From Streptomyces sp. NBC_00525 (GTDB taxonomy: Bacteria > Actinomycetota > Actinomycetes > Streptomycetales > Streptomycetaceae), in assembly GCF_036346595.1 (NCBI RefSeq), contig NZ_CP107834.1:434001-498000 (forward strand): DNA of 64,000 nucleotides. The letters run 5' to 3'. The notes beneath the pieces are model-generated. The model saw only the letters and a program-made list of their open reading frames with translations, was not told the DNA's origin and did not search any database. Positions 10,401-25,539 of the stretch are shown piece after piece (within the stretch, counting starts at the first letter, position 1; every line of letters starts with the position of its first letter). A program made the translations under genes and the position numbers.

Positions 10401-10751
10401 CCCCGGACCGGCCTCGCTCATCCGTCCGGCCTTCGTGCCGCCCCGTACCGAGGCGGAGGAACTCGTCGCGGACATCTGGCAACAGGTGCTCGGCAGCGGG
10501 CCGGTCGGCGCGCAGGACGACTTCTTCGACCTGGGCGGCCACTCGCTCCTGGCGACCCGCGTCATCGCCCGCGTCCGCGCCTCCGCGGACCTCACCGTCC
10601 CCCTGCGCACCCTGTTCACCCATCGCACCTGCGCCGCGTTCGCCGAGGCCGTGGAGGCCGCGCTGCTGGCCGAGATCGACGCCCTCTCGGACGCGGACGC
10701 CGAAGAACTGCTGGCCGCGCAGGACGCACTGGAAGGAACCCGGCCCCGCTC

Positions 10752-10755
<4 letters not shown>
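7474..10755 (+). CDS. Nonribosomal peptide synthetase, C-A-T module (basic amino acid predicted)
   Basis: The product is 1093 residues: condensation domain about 25-440 with an intact HHIAADG near 154, adenylation domain about 460-970, and carrier domain about 985-1060 with LGGHSL (Ser near 1024). Adenylation signatures are [11 protein letters not shown] near 634, NSYGPTE near 773 and NGKVDR near 966. Aligned by eye to the PheA pocket, the specificity residues read D-T-E-D-V-G-S-I-I-K. Two extra acidic residues suggest a basic side chain such as lysine, beta-lysine, ornithine or arginine (inference). The C-terminus is an acidic helix ([16 protein letters not shown]) that could dock to the next protein. 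The start has AGGAG four bases upstream. The stop overlaps the next ATG. No epimerase or methyltransferase domain is present. Confidence 0.92.
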
Positions 10756-16363
<5,608 letters not shown>

Positions 16364-16367
<4 letters not shown>

Positions 16368-17872
16368 CGGGAAACCCGGCCGCGGTCGCCACGCTGCCCG
16401 CCCTGCTCGCCCACCGCGCCGCCGCGCACGGGGAGCGCGTCGCCCTGGTCACCGGCCGCGACCGGCTCGACTTCGCTTCCTGGCAGGAGCGTTCGGGGGC
16501 GTACGCCGGCGCGCTGCGCGCGGCCGGGGTGCGGCCCGGGGACCGGGTGGTGCTGCACCACGGCACCGGCGGCTGGACGGACTACGCCGTCGCCTTCCTC
16601 GCGGTGCTGCGGGCCGGCGGCGTCGCCGTGCCGCTCTCCGACCGGTCCGCGCCGGCCACGGCCGCGTACGTGTGCGAGGACGCGGGGGCGAGGTTCCTGC
16701 TGCACGGCGCGGGGGCGCCGCCGCCCGCGCTCCCGGCCGGGACGACCGTGCTCACGGAGTCCGACGCCGCGGGGCACTCCCCGGCGCCGGAGCTGCCCGA
16801 GCCCGCACCCGGTGACCTCGCGCAGATCCTCTACACCTCGGGCACCACCGGGACGCCCAAGGGGGTCGGGGCCGGGCACGCCAATCTGGCGTACGGCTGC
16901 ACCCTCGACGAACGGCGACGGCCGCTGCGCCACTCCGCCGCGTTCCTCCACGCCTTCCCCGTCGGCACGAACGCGGGGCAGACCATGCTGGTCAACGCGC
17001 TGAACGCGCACGCCGCCTGTGTCACGGCCCCGCAGTTCACCCCGGCCCGCTTCCTGCGCCTGCTGGCGGAGCACGGGATCGGGAGCGTGTTCCTCGTACC
17101 CGCCATGGCGATCGAGCTGCTGGCGTCCCCGGCCGTCACCGACGACAGGTTCGCGCAGGCGCGGCGGGCCGTGCGTCTGGTCGGTTCCACGGCGGCGGCG
17201 CTGCCGCAGCCGGTCGCGCTCGGGCTCGGCCGGGCCTTCCCGAAGGCGCAGATCGTCAACTACTACACCTCAACCGAGGCCGCGCCCGCCCAGATCACCC
17301 TGCTGTTCGACCCGGCCCGGCCCGACTCGCCCGGCCGGCCCGCGTCCCTGGCCGATCTGCGGGTGACCACCCCGGAGGGCGGGCCGGTGGCGGCGGGCGA
17401 GCCGGGCGAGCTGTGGCTGCGTTCGGCGGCGGCTCCGCGCGCGTACCTGGGCGAGGCGGACGACGGCGTCTTCCAGGGCCGGTGGATACGCATGGGCGAC
17501 CTGGGCCGGGTGGACGAGGAGGGGTTCCTGCACCTGCTCGACCGGGAGCGCGACGTCGTCAAGTCGGGCGCCCACAAGGTCTCCACGCTCCAGGTCGAGG
17601 ACGCCCTGCACGCCCATCCGGAGGTCCGCGACGCCGCCGCGGTCGGGGTGCCGCACCCCGTGCTGGGGAGCGTCGTCGCCGCCGTGGTCGTCGCCGGCGA
17701 GGGTCTGACCCCCGCCGCGCTGCGGACCTTCCTGCTCGACCGGCTGGCGGTCCACGAACTGCCCGCCACCGTGCTGTTCCGCGACGCCCTCCCCCGCAAC
17801 GAGGCCGGAAAGGTCCTCAAACGCGAACTGCGCCGCATCCTCGCCCAAGACGAACCCGAGGCCATCCTGTGA
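16364..17872 (+). CDS. Stand-alone acyl/aryl-adenylate-forming ligase
   Basis: The product is 502 residues, a class I adenylate-forming enzyme without a carrier domain. Motifs are [11 protein letters not shown] near 157, YYTSTEA near 297, [10 protein letters not shown] in the hinge region, and the C-terminal lysine in [19 protein letters not shown] instead of YTSGSTG, and the short length, place it nearer acyl- or aryl-acid ligases than NRPS adenylation domains. In context it probably activates an acid and loads it onto the free carrier protein encoded at 21130 (inference). ATG overlaps the previous stop (ATGA), indicating translational coupling. The substrate cannot be read from the sequence. 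Confidence 0.85.
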
Positions 17873-20800
17873 ACGCCACCCTCAGCTCCGCCCAGCACGG
17901 CGTCTGGCTCACCGAGCGCACCCTGGACACCGGCTCCGCCTACCACCTCACCCTGACCATCCGCCTCGACGGCCCCCTGGACGCCGGCCGCCTGGGCCGG
18001 GCCTGCGCCGCCGTCGCCGCCCACCATCCGGCCCTGCGCACCGCGTTCGGCGGCGACGGCACCCCTGTCCCGCTCACCGGCGAGGTGCCGATGAGCACGG
18101 TCGAGTGCGCCGCCGGGGAACTCGGCGCCCTCCTGGCGCGGGAACGCGCCACGCCGTTCGACCTCGGCCGCGGGCCGCTGCACCGCTTCGTCCTCGCCCG
18201 GCTCTCCCCCGTACGGCACGTGCTGCTGCTGACCGCCCATCACCTGGTCCTGGACGGCGAGTCCAAGGAGCGGCTGACCGCGGACCTGGCCGCCGCCTAC
18301 CGGGACGACCCGCTCGCCCCGGCCGTCCCGCTCCCCGAGCCGGCCCCGGCGCCGGGCGCGCTCGCGGACGCCGAGGCGTACTGGGCCACCCGGTGGCACG
18401 ATCCGGCCGCACCGCCGCTGCCGGGGCTCACGACCTCCGCGCTGCCCGGCACCTCGCCCGCGCCGGGTACGGAGATCACCTGGAGCCTCGGCACGGAGCG
18501 GGCCGCCCGGCTCGACGCGGTGGCGCACCGGCTGGGCCTCACCCGCTTCGAACTGCTCATCGCGTCCTGGCACGCGCTGCTCACCCGGTACGGCGACCCG
18601 GCGCCGGTCACCTCCGTCGAGCTGTCGCTGCGTCCGCGCGGCGGGCCGGCCGGCGTGGGGCTGGCCGTCAACGAGCTGCCGCTGTTCACCTCGGCGGCCC
18701 CCGACGCGCCCTTCGCCACCTGGTCGCGGAGCGTGCGCGCCGAGCTGCGCGCCCTGTACCGGCACCGGGCCGTCCCGCTCGGCCGCTGTGTGCGCGGGCT
18801 TACGCCCCGCACCGCGCTCACCCCGCTCTCCGTCAGCTACCGGCGGCGGCCGGCCGCGCAGCCGCGCCCCGACTTCGGCGCCGGTCTGCGCGCCGAGGTC
18901 CGCTGGCTGGGGTTCTGCGGCACCGCGCGCAATCTGCTGCACCTCCAGCTCGTCGACTCCGGCCGCGAGGTGGACGCGAGCCTGCAGTTCCGCGCCGGTG
19001 CGCTCACCGCCGACGCGGCCCGGAGGGTGGCGGACCACTGGACGACGCTCCTGGACGGCGCGCTGGCCGACCCCGCGAGCCCGGTCGGCGAGCTGCCCCT
19101 GCTGGCACCGGGCGAGTGGTCCGCGCAGCTCGCCGTTCCCCGGCCGCGCCCCGAGCTGACCGGGCGCACCGTGCCCGCGCTGTTCGCCGAGGCGGTGGCG
19201 GCCCGGCCGGACGCGATCGCCGTCGTCAGCGGCGACGAGACCCTGAGCTATCGCGGCCTGGCCGACCGGGTCGCCCACGCGGCCGCCGCGCTGGCCCGGC
19301 ACGGGGCGGGCCCCGGCACCCTGGTCGCCGTCGAACTCCCGCGCGGCCTGGACCAGCTGGTGACCGTACTGGCCTCGCTGGCCTGCGGGGCCGCCCATCT
19401 GCCGCTGGACCCCGCCCATCCGGCGGAGCGCCTGACGTTCCTGCGGTCGGACGCCCGCGTCCCGCTCCGCGTCACCCCGCGCCCGGAGGGCCCCGGCGAC
19501 CTCGCCCCGTCCGCGCTCGCCCCGGCCGCCTCCCTTCCGCACGGTGCCGGGGCGCCGGACCTGCCGGCCGGGCCGTCGCCCGCCGATGCCGCCTATGTGC
19601 TCTACACGTCCGGATCGACCGGACGGCCCAAGGGCGTGGAGGTGCCGCACTCGGCGCTCGCCAACGTGCTCGGCGCCCTGCGCGACCATCTGGGCTCCGG
19701 TCCCGAGGACCGCTGGCTGGGGCTCACCTCGCTGTCCTTCGACATATCGGCGGTCGAACTGCTGCTGCCGCTGATCAGCGGCGGACGGGTGGTCCTCGTT
19801 CCGGAGGGCGGCCACCGCGACGGGCCCGCGCTCCTCGGCCTCGTCGACCGCGCGGGCGTCACCCACGTCCAGGCCACCCCCAGCGGCTGGCGGCTCCTGC
19901 TCGACGCGGGGCTCGGCGACCACGCGGCCGGGCTCACCGCGCTGACCGGCGGCGAGGCGCTGCCCCCGGCCCTCGGCGCCGAGCTGGCCACCCTGACCAA
20001 GCGGCTCGTGAACGTCTACGGACCCACCGAGACCACGATCTGGTCCACCCTGGCGGAGCCGGCGGTGAGCGACGACGGACAGGTCCTCATCGGCGGGCCG
20101 CTCGCCAACACCCGCGCCTACGTCCTGGACGGGCGGATGCGCCCCGTCCCCTACGGGCTGCCGGGCGAACTGCACCTGGGCGGCGCGGGTCTGGCCCACG
20201 GCTACCGGCACCGCCCCGGACTGACGGCCACCCGCTTCGTGCCCGACCCGTACGGTCCGCCCGGATCGCGGCTGTACCGCACCGGTGACCTCGTGCGGCG
20301 GGGGCCCGACGGGGCTCTGGTCTACCTGGGCCGCTCCGACACCCAGATCAAGCTGCGCGGCCACCGGATCGAGCTGGGCGAGATCGAGGCGCGGCTCGCC
20401 TCCCACCCCGCGGTCGCCGCGGCCGCCGCCGCGCTGCACGGGACGGACGGCGACCGCAGGCTCTGCGCCTATGTCGTCCCGGCCGGTCCGGCGCCCGCGC
20501 CGGACGAGCTGCGCGCGCACCTCGCCGCCGTGCTCCCGGACGCCGCGGTCCCGGCCTCGTACACGGTGCTGGACGCCTTCCCGCTGACGCCCAACGGCAA
20601 GCTGGACCGGGCCGCGCTCCCCGAGCCCGCCCCGGACCGCGCTGCGGTGCCGGCGGCGGACGGGGACGGCGCGCTCGACCCGGTGACCGCGGCGGTGCTC
20701 GCCATCTGGCGCGAGGTCCTGGAGCTGGACGACCTCGGGCCCGACGAGGACCTGTTCGACCTCGGGGGCCACTCCCTGACCATCACCGCCATCGCCGCCC

Positions 20801-20904
20801 GTATCCACCGCACCCTCGGCGTGGACCTCCCCTTCGAGGTCTTCTTCGACGCCCCCACCGTGCACGGCGTCACCGCCGCCGTCACCGCACTGCGCAAGGA
20901 GTAG
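17869..20904 (+). CDS. Nonribosomal peptide synthetase, C-A-T module (glycine-like pocket)
   Basis: The product is 1011 residues: condensation domain from residue 5 with HHLVLDG near 124, adenylation with [11 protein letters not shown] near 579, NVYGPTET near 715 and NGKLDR near 909, and carrier with LGGHSL near 965. Pocket residues aligned to PheA read D-I-V-Q-T-G-V-I-W-K, closest in my memory to glycine codes of the D-I-L-Q-x-G-x-I-W-K type. The condensation motif is followed by ES instead of the usual WS, and no docking helix is visible at either end, unlike the first two NRPSs. It may therefore act out of gene order or with the free proteins downstream. The GTG start at 17869 overlaps the previous stop. 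An MbtH-like partner follows after 4 bases. Confidence 0.9.
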   Translation: MNATLSSAQHGVWLTERTLDTGSAYHLTLTIRLDGPLDAGRLGRACAAVAAHHPALRTAFGGDGTPVPLTGEVPMSTVECAAGELGALLARERATPFDLGRGPLHRFVLARLSPVRHVLLLTAHHLVLDGESKERLTADLAAAYRDDPLAPAVPLPEPAPAPGALADAEAYWATRWHDPAAPPLPGLTTSALPGTSPAPGTEITWSLGTERAARLDAVAHRLGLTRFELLIASWHALLTRYGDPAPVTSVELSLRPRGGPAGVGLAVNELPLFTSAAPDAPFATWSRSVRAELRALYRHRAVPLGRCVRGLTPRTALTPLSVSYRRRPAAQPRPDFGAGLRAEVRWLGFCGTARNLLHLQLVDSGREVDASLQFRAGALTADAARRVADHWTTLLDGALADPASPVGELPLLAPGEWSAQLAVPRPRPELTGRTVPALFAEAVAARPDAIAVVSGDETLSYRGLADRVAHAAAALARHGAGPGTLVAVELPRGLDQLVTVLASLACGAAHLPLDPAHPAERLTFLRSDARVPLRVTPRPEGPGDLAPSALAPAASLPHGAGAPDLPAGPSPADAAYVLYTSGSTGRPKGVEVPHSALANVLGALRDHLGSGPEDRWLGLTSLSFDISAVELLLPLISGGRVVLVPEGGHRDGPALLGLVDRAGVTHVQATPSGWRLLLDAGLGDHAAGLTALTGGEALPPALGAELATLTKRLVNVYGPTETTIWSTLAEPAVSDDGQVLIGGPLANTRAYVLDGRMRPVPYGLPGELHLGGAGLAHGYRHRPGLTATRFVPDPYGPPGSRLYRTGDLVRRGPDGALVYLGRSDTQIKLRGHRIELGEIEARLASHPAVAAAAAALHGTDGDRRLCAYVVPAGPAPAPDELRAHLAAVLPDAAVPASYTVLDAFPLTPNGKLDRAALPEPAPDRAAVPAADGDGALDPVTAAVLAIWREVLELDDLGPDEDLFDLGGHSLTITAIAARIHRTLGVDLPFEVFFDAPTVHGVTAAVTALRKE

Positions 20905-20908
20905 CCGC

Positions 20909-21133
20909 ATGACCGCATCGACCCGCTACCTCGTGGCCGTCAACGACGAGGAGCAGCACGCCCTCTGGCCGGAGGGCACGCCACTGCCCGCGGGCTGGCG
21001 GGCCGAGGGCTTCGGCGGCACCGAGGAGGAGTGCGTCGCGCACGTCGACCGGGTGTGGCCGGACATCCGGCCGCTCAGCCTGCGCCGCCGCCTGGCCGAC
21101 GAGGCCGCCCGGCGGGACGGCGGTGCCCGGTGA
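20909..21133 (+). CDS. MbtH-like protein
   Basis: The product is 74 residues and matches the MbtH family: VNDEEQHALWPEG corresponds to the NxExQxSxWP block, followed by PAGWRAEGFGG, the EEECVAHVDRVWPDIRP block and a terminal SLRRRL. These small proteins bind adenylation domains and are often needed for their solubility and activity. It begins 4 bases after the third NRPS stop. One or more of the three adenylation domains probably depends on it. The Ser of the usual QxSxWP is Ala here (QHALWP). Confidence 0.93.
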   Translation: MTASTRYLVAVNDEEQHALWPEGTPLPAGWRAEGFGGTEEECVAHVDRVWPDIRPLSLRRRLADEAARRDGGAR

Positions 21134-21396
21134 CCGCGCCCGCCCCCACCCGCGACGGCGTCGCCCGGCTCGTCGAACGGGCCACGGACGGCGCTCTGAC
21201 CGCCGCGGAACTCCTGGACTCGACCGACTCGCTGGCCGCGCTCGGGGTCGGCTCGCTGTCCCTGCTGCGGCTCGCCGACAGTCTGGAGTCGGAGTACGAC
21301 GTCCTCATCGACCTGGGCGACCGGAGCCTGTACACGGACGGGCTCGACCAGCTCACCGACCGGGTGCGGGGCCTGGTCGCGCAGGACGCCCCGTGA
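21130..21396 (+). CDS. Free-standing carrier protein (ACP/PCP)
   Basis: The product is 88 residues with the helix-loop-helix pattern of a phosphopantetheine carrier. The attachment site is most likely Ser42 in LGVGSLSLLRLAD, where the common GxDSL has Gly in place of Asp. It would hold an acyl or aminoacyl group as a thioester on the 4'-phosphopantetheine arm. The GTG start at 21130 overlaps the MbtH stop and the stop overlaps the next GTG. Position between the NRPSs and a lone condensation domain suggests it accepts the product of the free ligase and presents it to that domain (inference). No phosphopantetheinyl transferase is encoded nearby. Confidence 0.78.
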   Translation: MTAPAPTRDGVARLVERATDGALTAAELLDSTDSLAALGVGSLSLLRLADSLESEYDVLIDLGDRSLYTDGLDQLTDRVRGLVAQDAP

Positions 21397-22820
21397 CGGC
21401 GGCGACGGCGGACACCACCGTGTCCTTCGCCTTCGCCGGCGGCCGCGCCGGGGACGCCCCGCTGACCTGGGGCCAGCGCGCCATCTGGCACGCCATCGGC
21501 CGTACCCGCCCCAACGACCACTACTTCAACATCGGCCGGGTACTCCCCCTCGCCGACCGGGGCGCGCCGGTGGACCTGTCGCGGCTGACGGACGCGCTCG
21601 CCGCGCTGGTCCTCCGGCACGAGGCGCTGCGCACCGTGGTGGCGGAGGAGGGCGGCGAGGCCCGTCAGCGCCTGTCCGGGCAGGGGTCCGCGGAGGTCCG
21701 GGTCCAGGACGTGGCCGATCCGGGCGAGGCCGCGGCGGCGGCCGACGAGCTGCTGTCGTCGCTGACCGCCCGCCGCTTCGACTACGCGGACGAGTGGCCG
21801 GTGCGGTTCGGCGCCGTCCGGCACGCGGGGCGGATCACGCACGCCGTACTGGGGCTGTGCCATCTGGCGGCCGACGGGCACGCGGCGGAGGTCCTGGTCC
21901 GCGATCTGCGGCTGCTGGTCCGCCGGGGCTCGGCCGGCCCCGTCTGCGCGGACACCCCGCTGGACCTGGGCCTGCGTCAGGCGTCCCCGGCCGGCCGACG
22001 CTCGGGCCGGGCGGCCCTCGACCACTGGGAGCGGGGGCTGCGGGCGGCGCCCCCGACGATGTTCCCGGAGCCGGTCGCACCGCCGCGCACGCCCCGGTTC
22101 TGGACGGGCCGGCTGAGGTCGGCCGCGCTCCCCCGGGCCGTCGACGCGGTGGCCGCCGCGCACCGGGTCAGCGGTTCCACCGTGCTGCTGGCCGCCTCCG
22201 CCGCCCTGGTCGCCGCCGGGCAGGGGCACTCGGTGGCGGCGGTGATGCCGATCGCGGGCAACCGTGCGGCCGGCGGCCACCGCACCCTGGTGAGCACCCT
22301 GTCCCAGGACGCGCTGTTCGTCCTGCGTCTGGACGAGGTCGCGGGCCCGGACGCGGACTTCACCGATCTGCTGGCCGACGCCTGGCCGGCCGCGCTCGCC
22401 GGGTACCGGGCCGCCGCCTACGATCCGGCGGACTGGGACGCCCTGCTGGAGCGGGCGGCCGCCGAGCGCGGCACCGAGGTCCATCCGTACTGCTGCTTCA
22501 ACGACATGCGCCTGGTGGAGCGGGTGGGGCCGCCCCGCCCGGCACCGCGCCCGGACGAGCTCGATCTGCTCCGCCGCCGCAGTGTGCTCGACTTCCCCGC
22601 GACCCAGGACCGGGTCGCCTGCCGGTACTGCCTGCATGTGAGCGGCGACGACGACGAGCTGACCGTCACCCTGACCGCCGACACCGCGTATCTGCCGCCG
22701 GACACCATCCACGCCCATCTGCGCGCCATCGAGGAGGTCGTGGTGAACGCCTCGGCCGGACACCCGCACCGTCTGACGGAACTGCCCGCACTCCTCACGG
22801 CCGCGAGGGCCGGCCGGTGA
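21393..22820 (+). CDS. Free-standing condensation domain protein
   Basis: The product is 475 residues, the length of a single NRPS condensation domain. The active-site motif is CHLAADG (156-162): the first His of HHxxxDG is Cys, while the catalytic second His and the Asp-Gly are kept. The N-terminus LTWGQRAIWHAI matches core motif C1 and YFNIGRVL follows. Such lone domains form amide or ester bonds between carrier-bound groups, or with a free nucleophile. It lies directly after the free carrier protein, with a 4-base GTGA overlap. The variant motif and the short cysteine-containing segment HPYCCFND near 364 set it apart from the three modular condensation domains. Confidence 0.82.
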   Translation: MTAATADTTVSFAFAGGRAGDAPLTWGQRAIWHAIGRTRPNDHYFNIGRVLPLADRGAPVDLSRLTDALAALVLRHEALRTVVAEEGGEARQRLSGQGSAEVRVQDVADPGEAAAAADELLSSLTARRFDYADEWPVRFGAVRHAGRITHAVLGLCHLAADGHAAEVLVRDLRLLVRRGSAGPVCADTPLDLGLRQASPAGRRSGRAALDHWERGLRAAPPTMFPEPVAPPRTPRFWTGRLRSAALPRAVDAVAAAHRVSGSTVLLAASAALVAAGQGHSVAAVMPIAGNRAAGGHRTLVSTLSQDALFVLRLDEVAGPDADFTDLLADAWPAALAGYRAAAYDPADWDALLERAAAERGTEVHPYCCFNDMRLVERVGPPRPAPRPDELDLLRRRSVLDFPATQDRVACRYCLHVSGDDDELTVTLTADTAYLPPDTIHAHLRAIEEVVVNASAGHPHRLTELPALLTAARAGR

Positions 22821-24733
22821 GCGCCCGGCCGGTCGCGCGCCCCGTGGCGCGTGCCGGGACGACCTCGTGCGCCCAGGGCGGAACCATGCGCTTCGAGGTG
22901 ACCGCGGGCGGGGGCGGACCGCTGACCGGTCGGGTCGTCGTCGCCGACGCCGTGACCGGCCGCCCGATGACCCGCGCGGCCGTGCGCGGCACCCGCTGGA
23001 CCCTGGACGTTCCGCGCGACTGGCCCAGTTCGCTGTACGTGGCCCGCTTCCACGACGACCGCCCCGAGACACCGGAACCGGAGCGGGACCCCGAGCACGA
23101 GGTCTGGTTCGCCGTCCGCGCGGCGCGGCCCGCGACCGCATCGGCGGTGCTGGTCTCCATCCCCTTCGCCACCTGGCGGGCCTACCACCGCGCCGGCCAG
23201 CCGGGCCGCAGCATCTACTACGCCGAGGAACCGGGCCGCGCCGCGCGGGTGTCCTTCACCGATCCGGGCGGCGGTCCGCCGCCCGAGCGCTGGGAGGAGC
23301 CGCTGCTGCGCTGGCTCCCCGAAGCCGGGTACCCGGTCGAGTTCTGCTCGGGCCTCGATCTCGACGACGGCCGCGAACTCCTGTCCGCCTACCGGCTGCT
23401 GATCGTCAACGGCCACGACGAGTACTGGTCGGCCGGGATGCGCGACAGCGTCGAGGAGTTCGTCCGCAGGGGCGGGAACCTGGCGGTGTTCGCCGGCAAC
23501 ACGGCCTGGTGGCAGATGCGGCTGGAGGACGGCGGGCGCACGATGGTGTGCCACCGCGACGCCACCACCGACCCGGTCGCGGCCACGGACCCGCGCCGCA
23601 CGACGGTGGAGTGGTCCAGCTCGCCCGTCGACCGTCCCGAGAACTCCATGACCGGGGTCAGCTTCCGCAACGGCGCCGGTTCCTGGGGCGCGGGCATGTC
23701 GCTCATCGGCCGGGAGTCGTACACGGTCCGGTTCGCCGACCACTGGGTGTTCGAGGGCACCGGCCTGGGCGACGGAGACGCCTTCGCCCGGGGCGCCCTC
23801 GGCTACGAGACGGATGCCGCCGAACTCGACTGGTCGTCGGGGGTGCCGCGGGCCACCGGGCGGGACGGCACCCCGCGCTCGTTCGCCGTCCTCGCCACCG
23901 CGGACCTGCGTCACTGGCGGACGTACGGGCAGGGCGGCTGGGCCACCATGGGGGTCTTCCGGCTGGGCGCCGGCACGGTCTTCAACGCGGCCACCATCAA
24001 CTGGGGCCGTGCCCTGGACGATCCGGCCGTGGACCGGGTCACCCGCAATGTGCTGGACCGCCTCGGCGGCGCGGTGCCCGTCCCCTCCTGGCACACCGTG
24101 GGACGGGCGACCGGGGTGCGCGCGCTCGCCGCCTGCGAGGGGCTGCTCTTCGCGGTCGCCGAGGACGGCAGGACGCTGCTGCACCGCGAGCCGTGCGACC
24201 AGAACCTGCCGTGGACCGCCTGCCCGCCGGTGCCCGGCGGGCCGGAGCCGGAGATCCGCTGCCTGGCCGCGCCCCGCGAGGCGTGCCATCCCACCCCGCT
24301 CGCCCTGCTGGCCGTCGGCACGGACGACCGGCTGCTCGTACGCGACCCGGTGCCGGGGCCGGCCCCGTGGACCCCGGCCGGTACGGTCCCGGCCGGCACG
24401 ACGGCGCTGGCCATGTGCGACAACACGCTGTTCGCGGTGACGCCGCACGACGACACCCTGCACCACCGGCCGGCCCTGCGGCCCGAAGCGCCGTGGACTG
24501 CGCTGGGGCCGGCCGGCAAGGCGGTCTCGCTGGCGGTGCTCAACGCGCGTCTGTACGCCTGCGGTCCGGACGGGCTGCTGACCCGGCCCCCGGTCACCAC
24601 CGAAGCGCCCTTCGCCCCCGCGGGCGCCTTTCCCGCCGCCACCGCGCTCGCCGCGTACGCGGGCCGGCTGCTGGCGGCGACGGACGACGGCCTGCTCGTC
24701 AGCCACCGGCCGCGGTCCGTCGCGACGGGGTGA
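22817..24733 (+). CDS. N,N-dimethylformamidase-like protein with C-terminal repeat domain
   Basis: The product is 638 residues. Residues about 25-410 resemble the large (beta) subunit of N,N-dimethylformamidase: VSIPFATWRAYHRAG, NGHDEYWS near 198, GGNLAVFAGNTAWWQMR near 222-238 and an ENSMTGVSF segment. Residues about 415-635 form roughly five 40-50 residue repeats of the pattern LAxxxxxLxAxxxDxxLLxRxP followed by PWTxxG, suggesting a beta-propeller or tectonin-like fold. Characterised relatives hydrolyse amides at a mononuclear iron site. As the last gene of the operon (GTGA overlap) it may tailor or cleave the peptide. No signal peptide is obvious. The start could also be the ATG at 22886, though the overlap favours 22817. 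Confidence 0.75.
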   Translation: MSARPVARPVARAGTTSCAQGGTMRFEVTAGGGGPLTGRVVVADAVTGRPMTRAAVRGTRWTLDVPRDWPSSLYVARFHDDRPETPEPERDPEHEVWFAVRAARPATASAVLVSIPFATWRAYHRAGQPGRSIYYAEEPGRAARVSFTDPGGGPPPERWEEPLLRWLPEAGYPVEFCSGLDLDDGRELLSAYRLLIVNGHDEYWSAGMRDSVEEFVRRGGNLAVFAGNTAWWQMRLEDGGRTMVCHRDATTDPVAATDPRRTTVEWSSSPVDRPENSMTGVSFRNGAGSWGAGMSLIGRESYTVRFADHWVFEGTGLGDGDAFARGALGYETDAAELDWSSGVPRATGRDGTPRSFAVLATADLRHWRTYGQGGWATMGVFRLGAGTVFNAATINWGRALDDPAVDRVTRNVLDRLGGAVPVPSWHTVGRATGVRALAACEGLLFAVAEDGRTLLHREPCDQNLPWTACPPVPGGPEPEIRCLAAPREACHPTPLALLAVGTDDRLLVRDPVPGPAPWTPAGTVPAGTTALAMCDNTLFAVTPHDDTLHHRPALRPEAPWTALGPAGKAVSLAVLNARLYACGPDGLLTRPPVTTEAPFAPAGAFPAATALAAYAGRLLAATDDGLLVSHRPRSVATG

Positions 24734-24737
24734 ACTC

Positions 24738-24788
24738 GGGCCCGCGCGGCCCGGATCGCGGGGTCCGGGCCCCGGCCGGCGCGGGCCC
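24738..24788 (+). terminator. Terminator-like hairpin after the NRPS operon
   Basis: GGGCCCGCGC (24738-24747) pairs with GCGCGGGCCC (24779-24788), and an inner pair GGCCCGG/CCGGGCC (24748-24754 with 24765-24771) extends the stem. It lies 5 bases after the stop of the last operon gene. There is no U-run, as is usual in Streptomyces. Confidence 0.55.
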
Positions 24789-24997
24789 CGCCGCACGGCC
24801 CCGGCACCGGAAAGCTACCTGGCGGTACACGGCACACTCCGCAGAGCGACGCGGCACGGCCGGGGCCCAAGTACCGCACCGTGGAAAGCCCTCTCCCGAC
24901 CGACTCTTCACCGTTCTTTCACCTGCTCGGACAGCGGGAAACTCAGTCCGTACGACAACCGGGAAATTGGGACTCCCCAATCTGCACATCGTGGGCT

Positions 24998-25003
24998 TAA
25001 CTT
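24998..25003 (+). promoter_or_regulatory. Putative -10 for leaderless transcript
   Basis: TAACTT ends 7 bases before the ATG at 25011, and no ribosome site precedes that ATG. A small inverted repeat (TTGGG-ACTC-CCCAA, 24967-24980) lies just upstream. The surrounding 60 bases are less GC-rich than coding DNA. No clear -35 was seen. Confidence 0.4.
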
Positions 25004-25010
25004 AGGTGTC

Positions 25011-25505
25011 ATGACCTCCCCCCGCTCCACCTACGGTGGCGGCTACTACGCCGCGCCGTCGTTCCCCGACACTCCGATCTACGACTCTCTGGTCGCGGAG
25101 CGGGGCACCCCTCAGATCGCACCGATCCGAGTGCCCGCCGCCTACGACACCGGCAGCAGCTATCTGCCGGCGCTCCCCGCGGCCCTGCCGGCTCTTCCCG
25201 CGGCGCCCTCCCAGCCCCAGCCGTCCTACGGCTACCCGCAACAGGCGGCGCAGCAGCAGCACTACGCGCCGATGCAGCCCCCGCAGTTGCAGCACGCGCC
25301 GGCACCGTACATCCCGCAGCAGCCGGCCGGCGGCCGGGGGATGTACCAGGCGCCCCCGCCGCAGCAGCAGCGGCCCGCGCAGAGCACGGGGTACGAGTCG
25401 ATGCGCCCGGCCGCGCCCCGGCCCGCGCCCGTGCAGTCCCCGTACGACCCGTACGGCCAGCCCTACCAGGGCGGCCGGGGCTACCAGGGCGGCCAGGGCT
25501 ACTAG
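25011..25505 (+). CDS. Conserved Pro/Gln/Tyr-rich protein, function unknown
   Basis: The product is 164 residues. The first 45 (MTSPRSTYGGGYYAAPSF onward, with PIYDSLVAERG) look conserved in type, while the rest is low-complexity Pro, Gln, Ala and Tyr and ends in GGRGYQGGQGY repeats. It has no membrane segment or signal peptide. I believe Streptomyces genomes carry a conserved protein with this N-terminus (a DUF6643-like family), but I am not certain of the family name. It is likely intrinsically disordered. A hairpin terminator follows at 25540. Confidence 0.65.
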   Translation: MTSPRSTYGGGYYAAPSFPDTPIYDSLVAERGTPQIAPIRVPAAYDTGSSYLPALPAALPALPAAPSQPQPSYGYPQQAAQQQHYAPMQPPQLQHAPAPYIPQQPAGGRGMYQAPPPQQQRPAQSTGYESMRPAAPRPAPVQSPYDPYGQPYQGGRGYQGGQGY

Positions 25506-25539
25506 GACCTGATCCGGCGTCGCCGCACGGGCGGCGCCG

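Noticed and set aside
7420..10623. Long open frame on the minus strand opposite the first NRPS gene.
   Set aside because: It is a GC-bias shadow of the NRPS: composition is Gly/Arg/Gln-rich, no known motif is seen, and the plus-strand frame has clear catalytic motifs throughout. The same holds for 12711-16076 and 17263-20910.
22817..24733. The last operon gene as an unrelated neighbour.
   Set aside because: Its GTG overlaps the preceding stop by 4 bases as in the rest of the operon, and the terminator-like hairpin lies after it, so it is treated as part of the operon.
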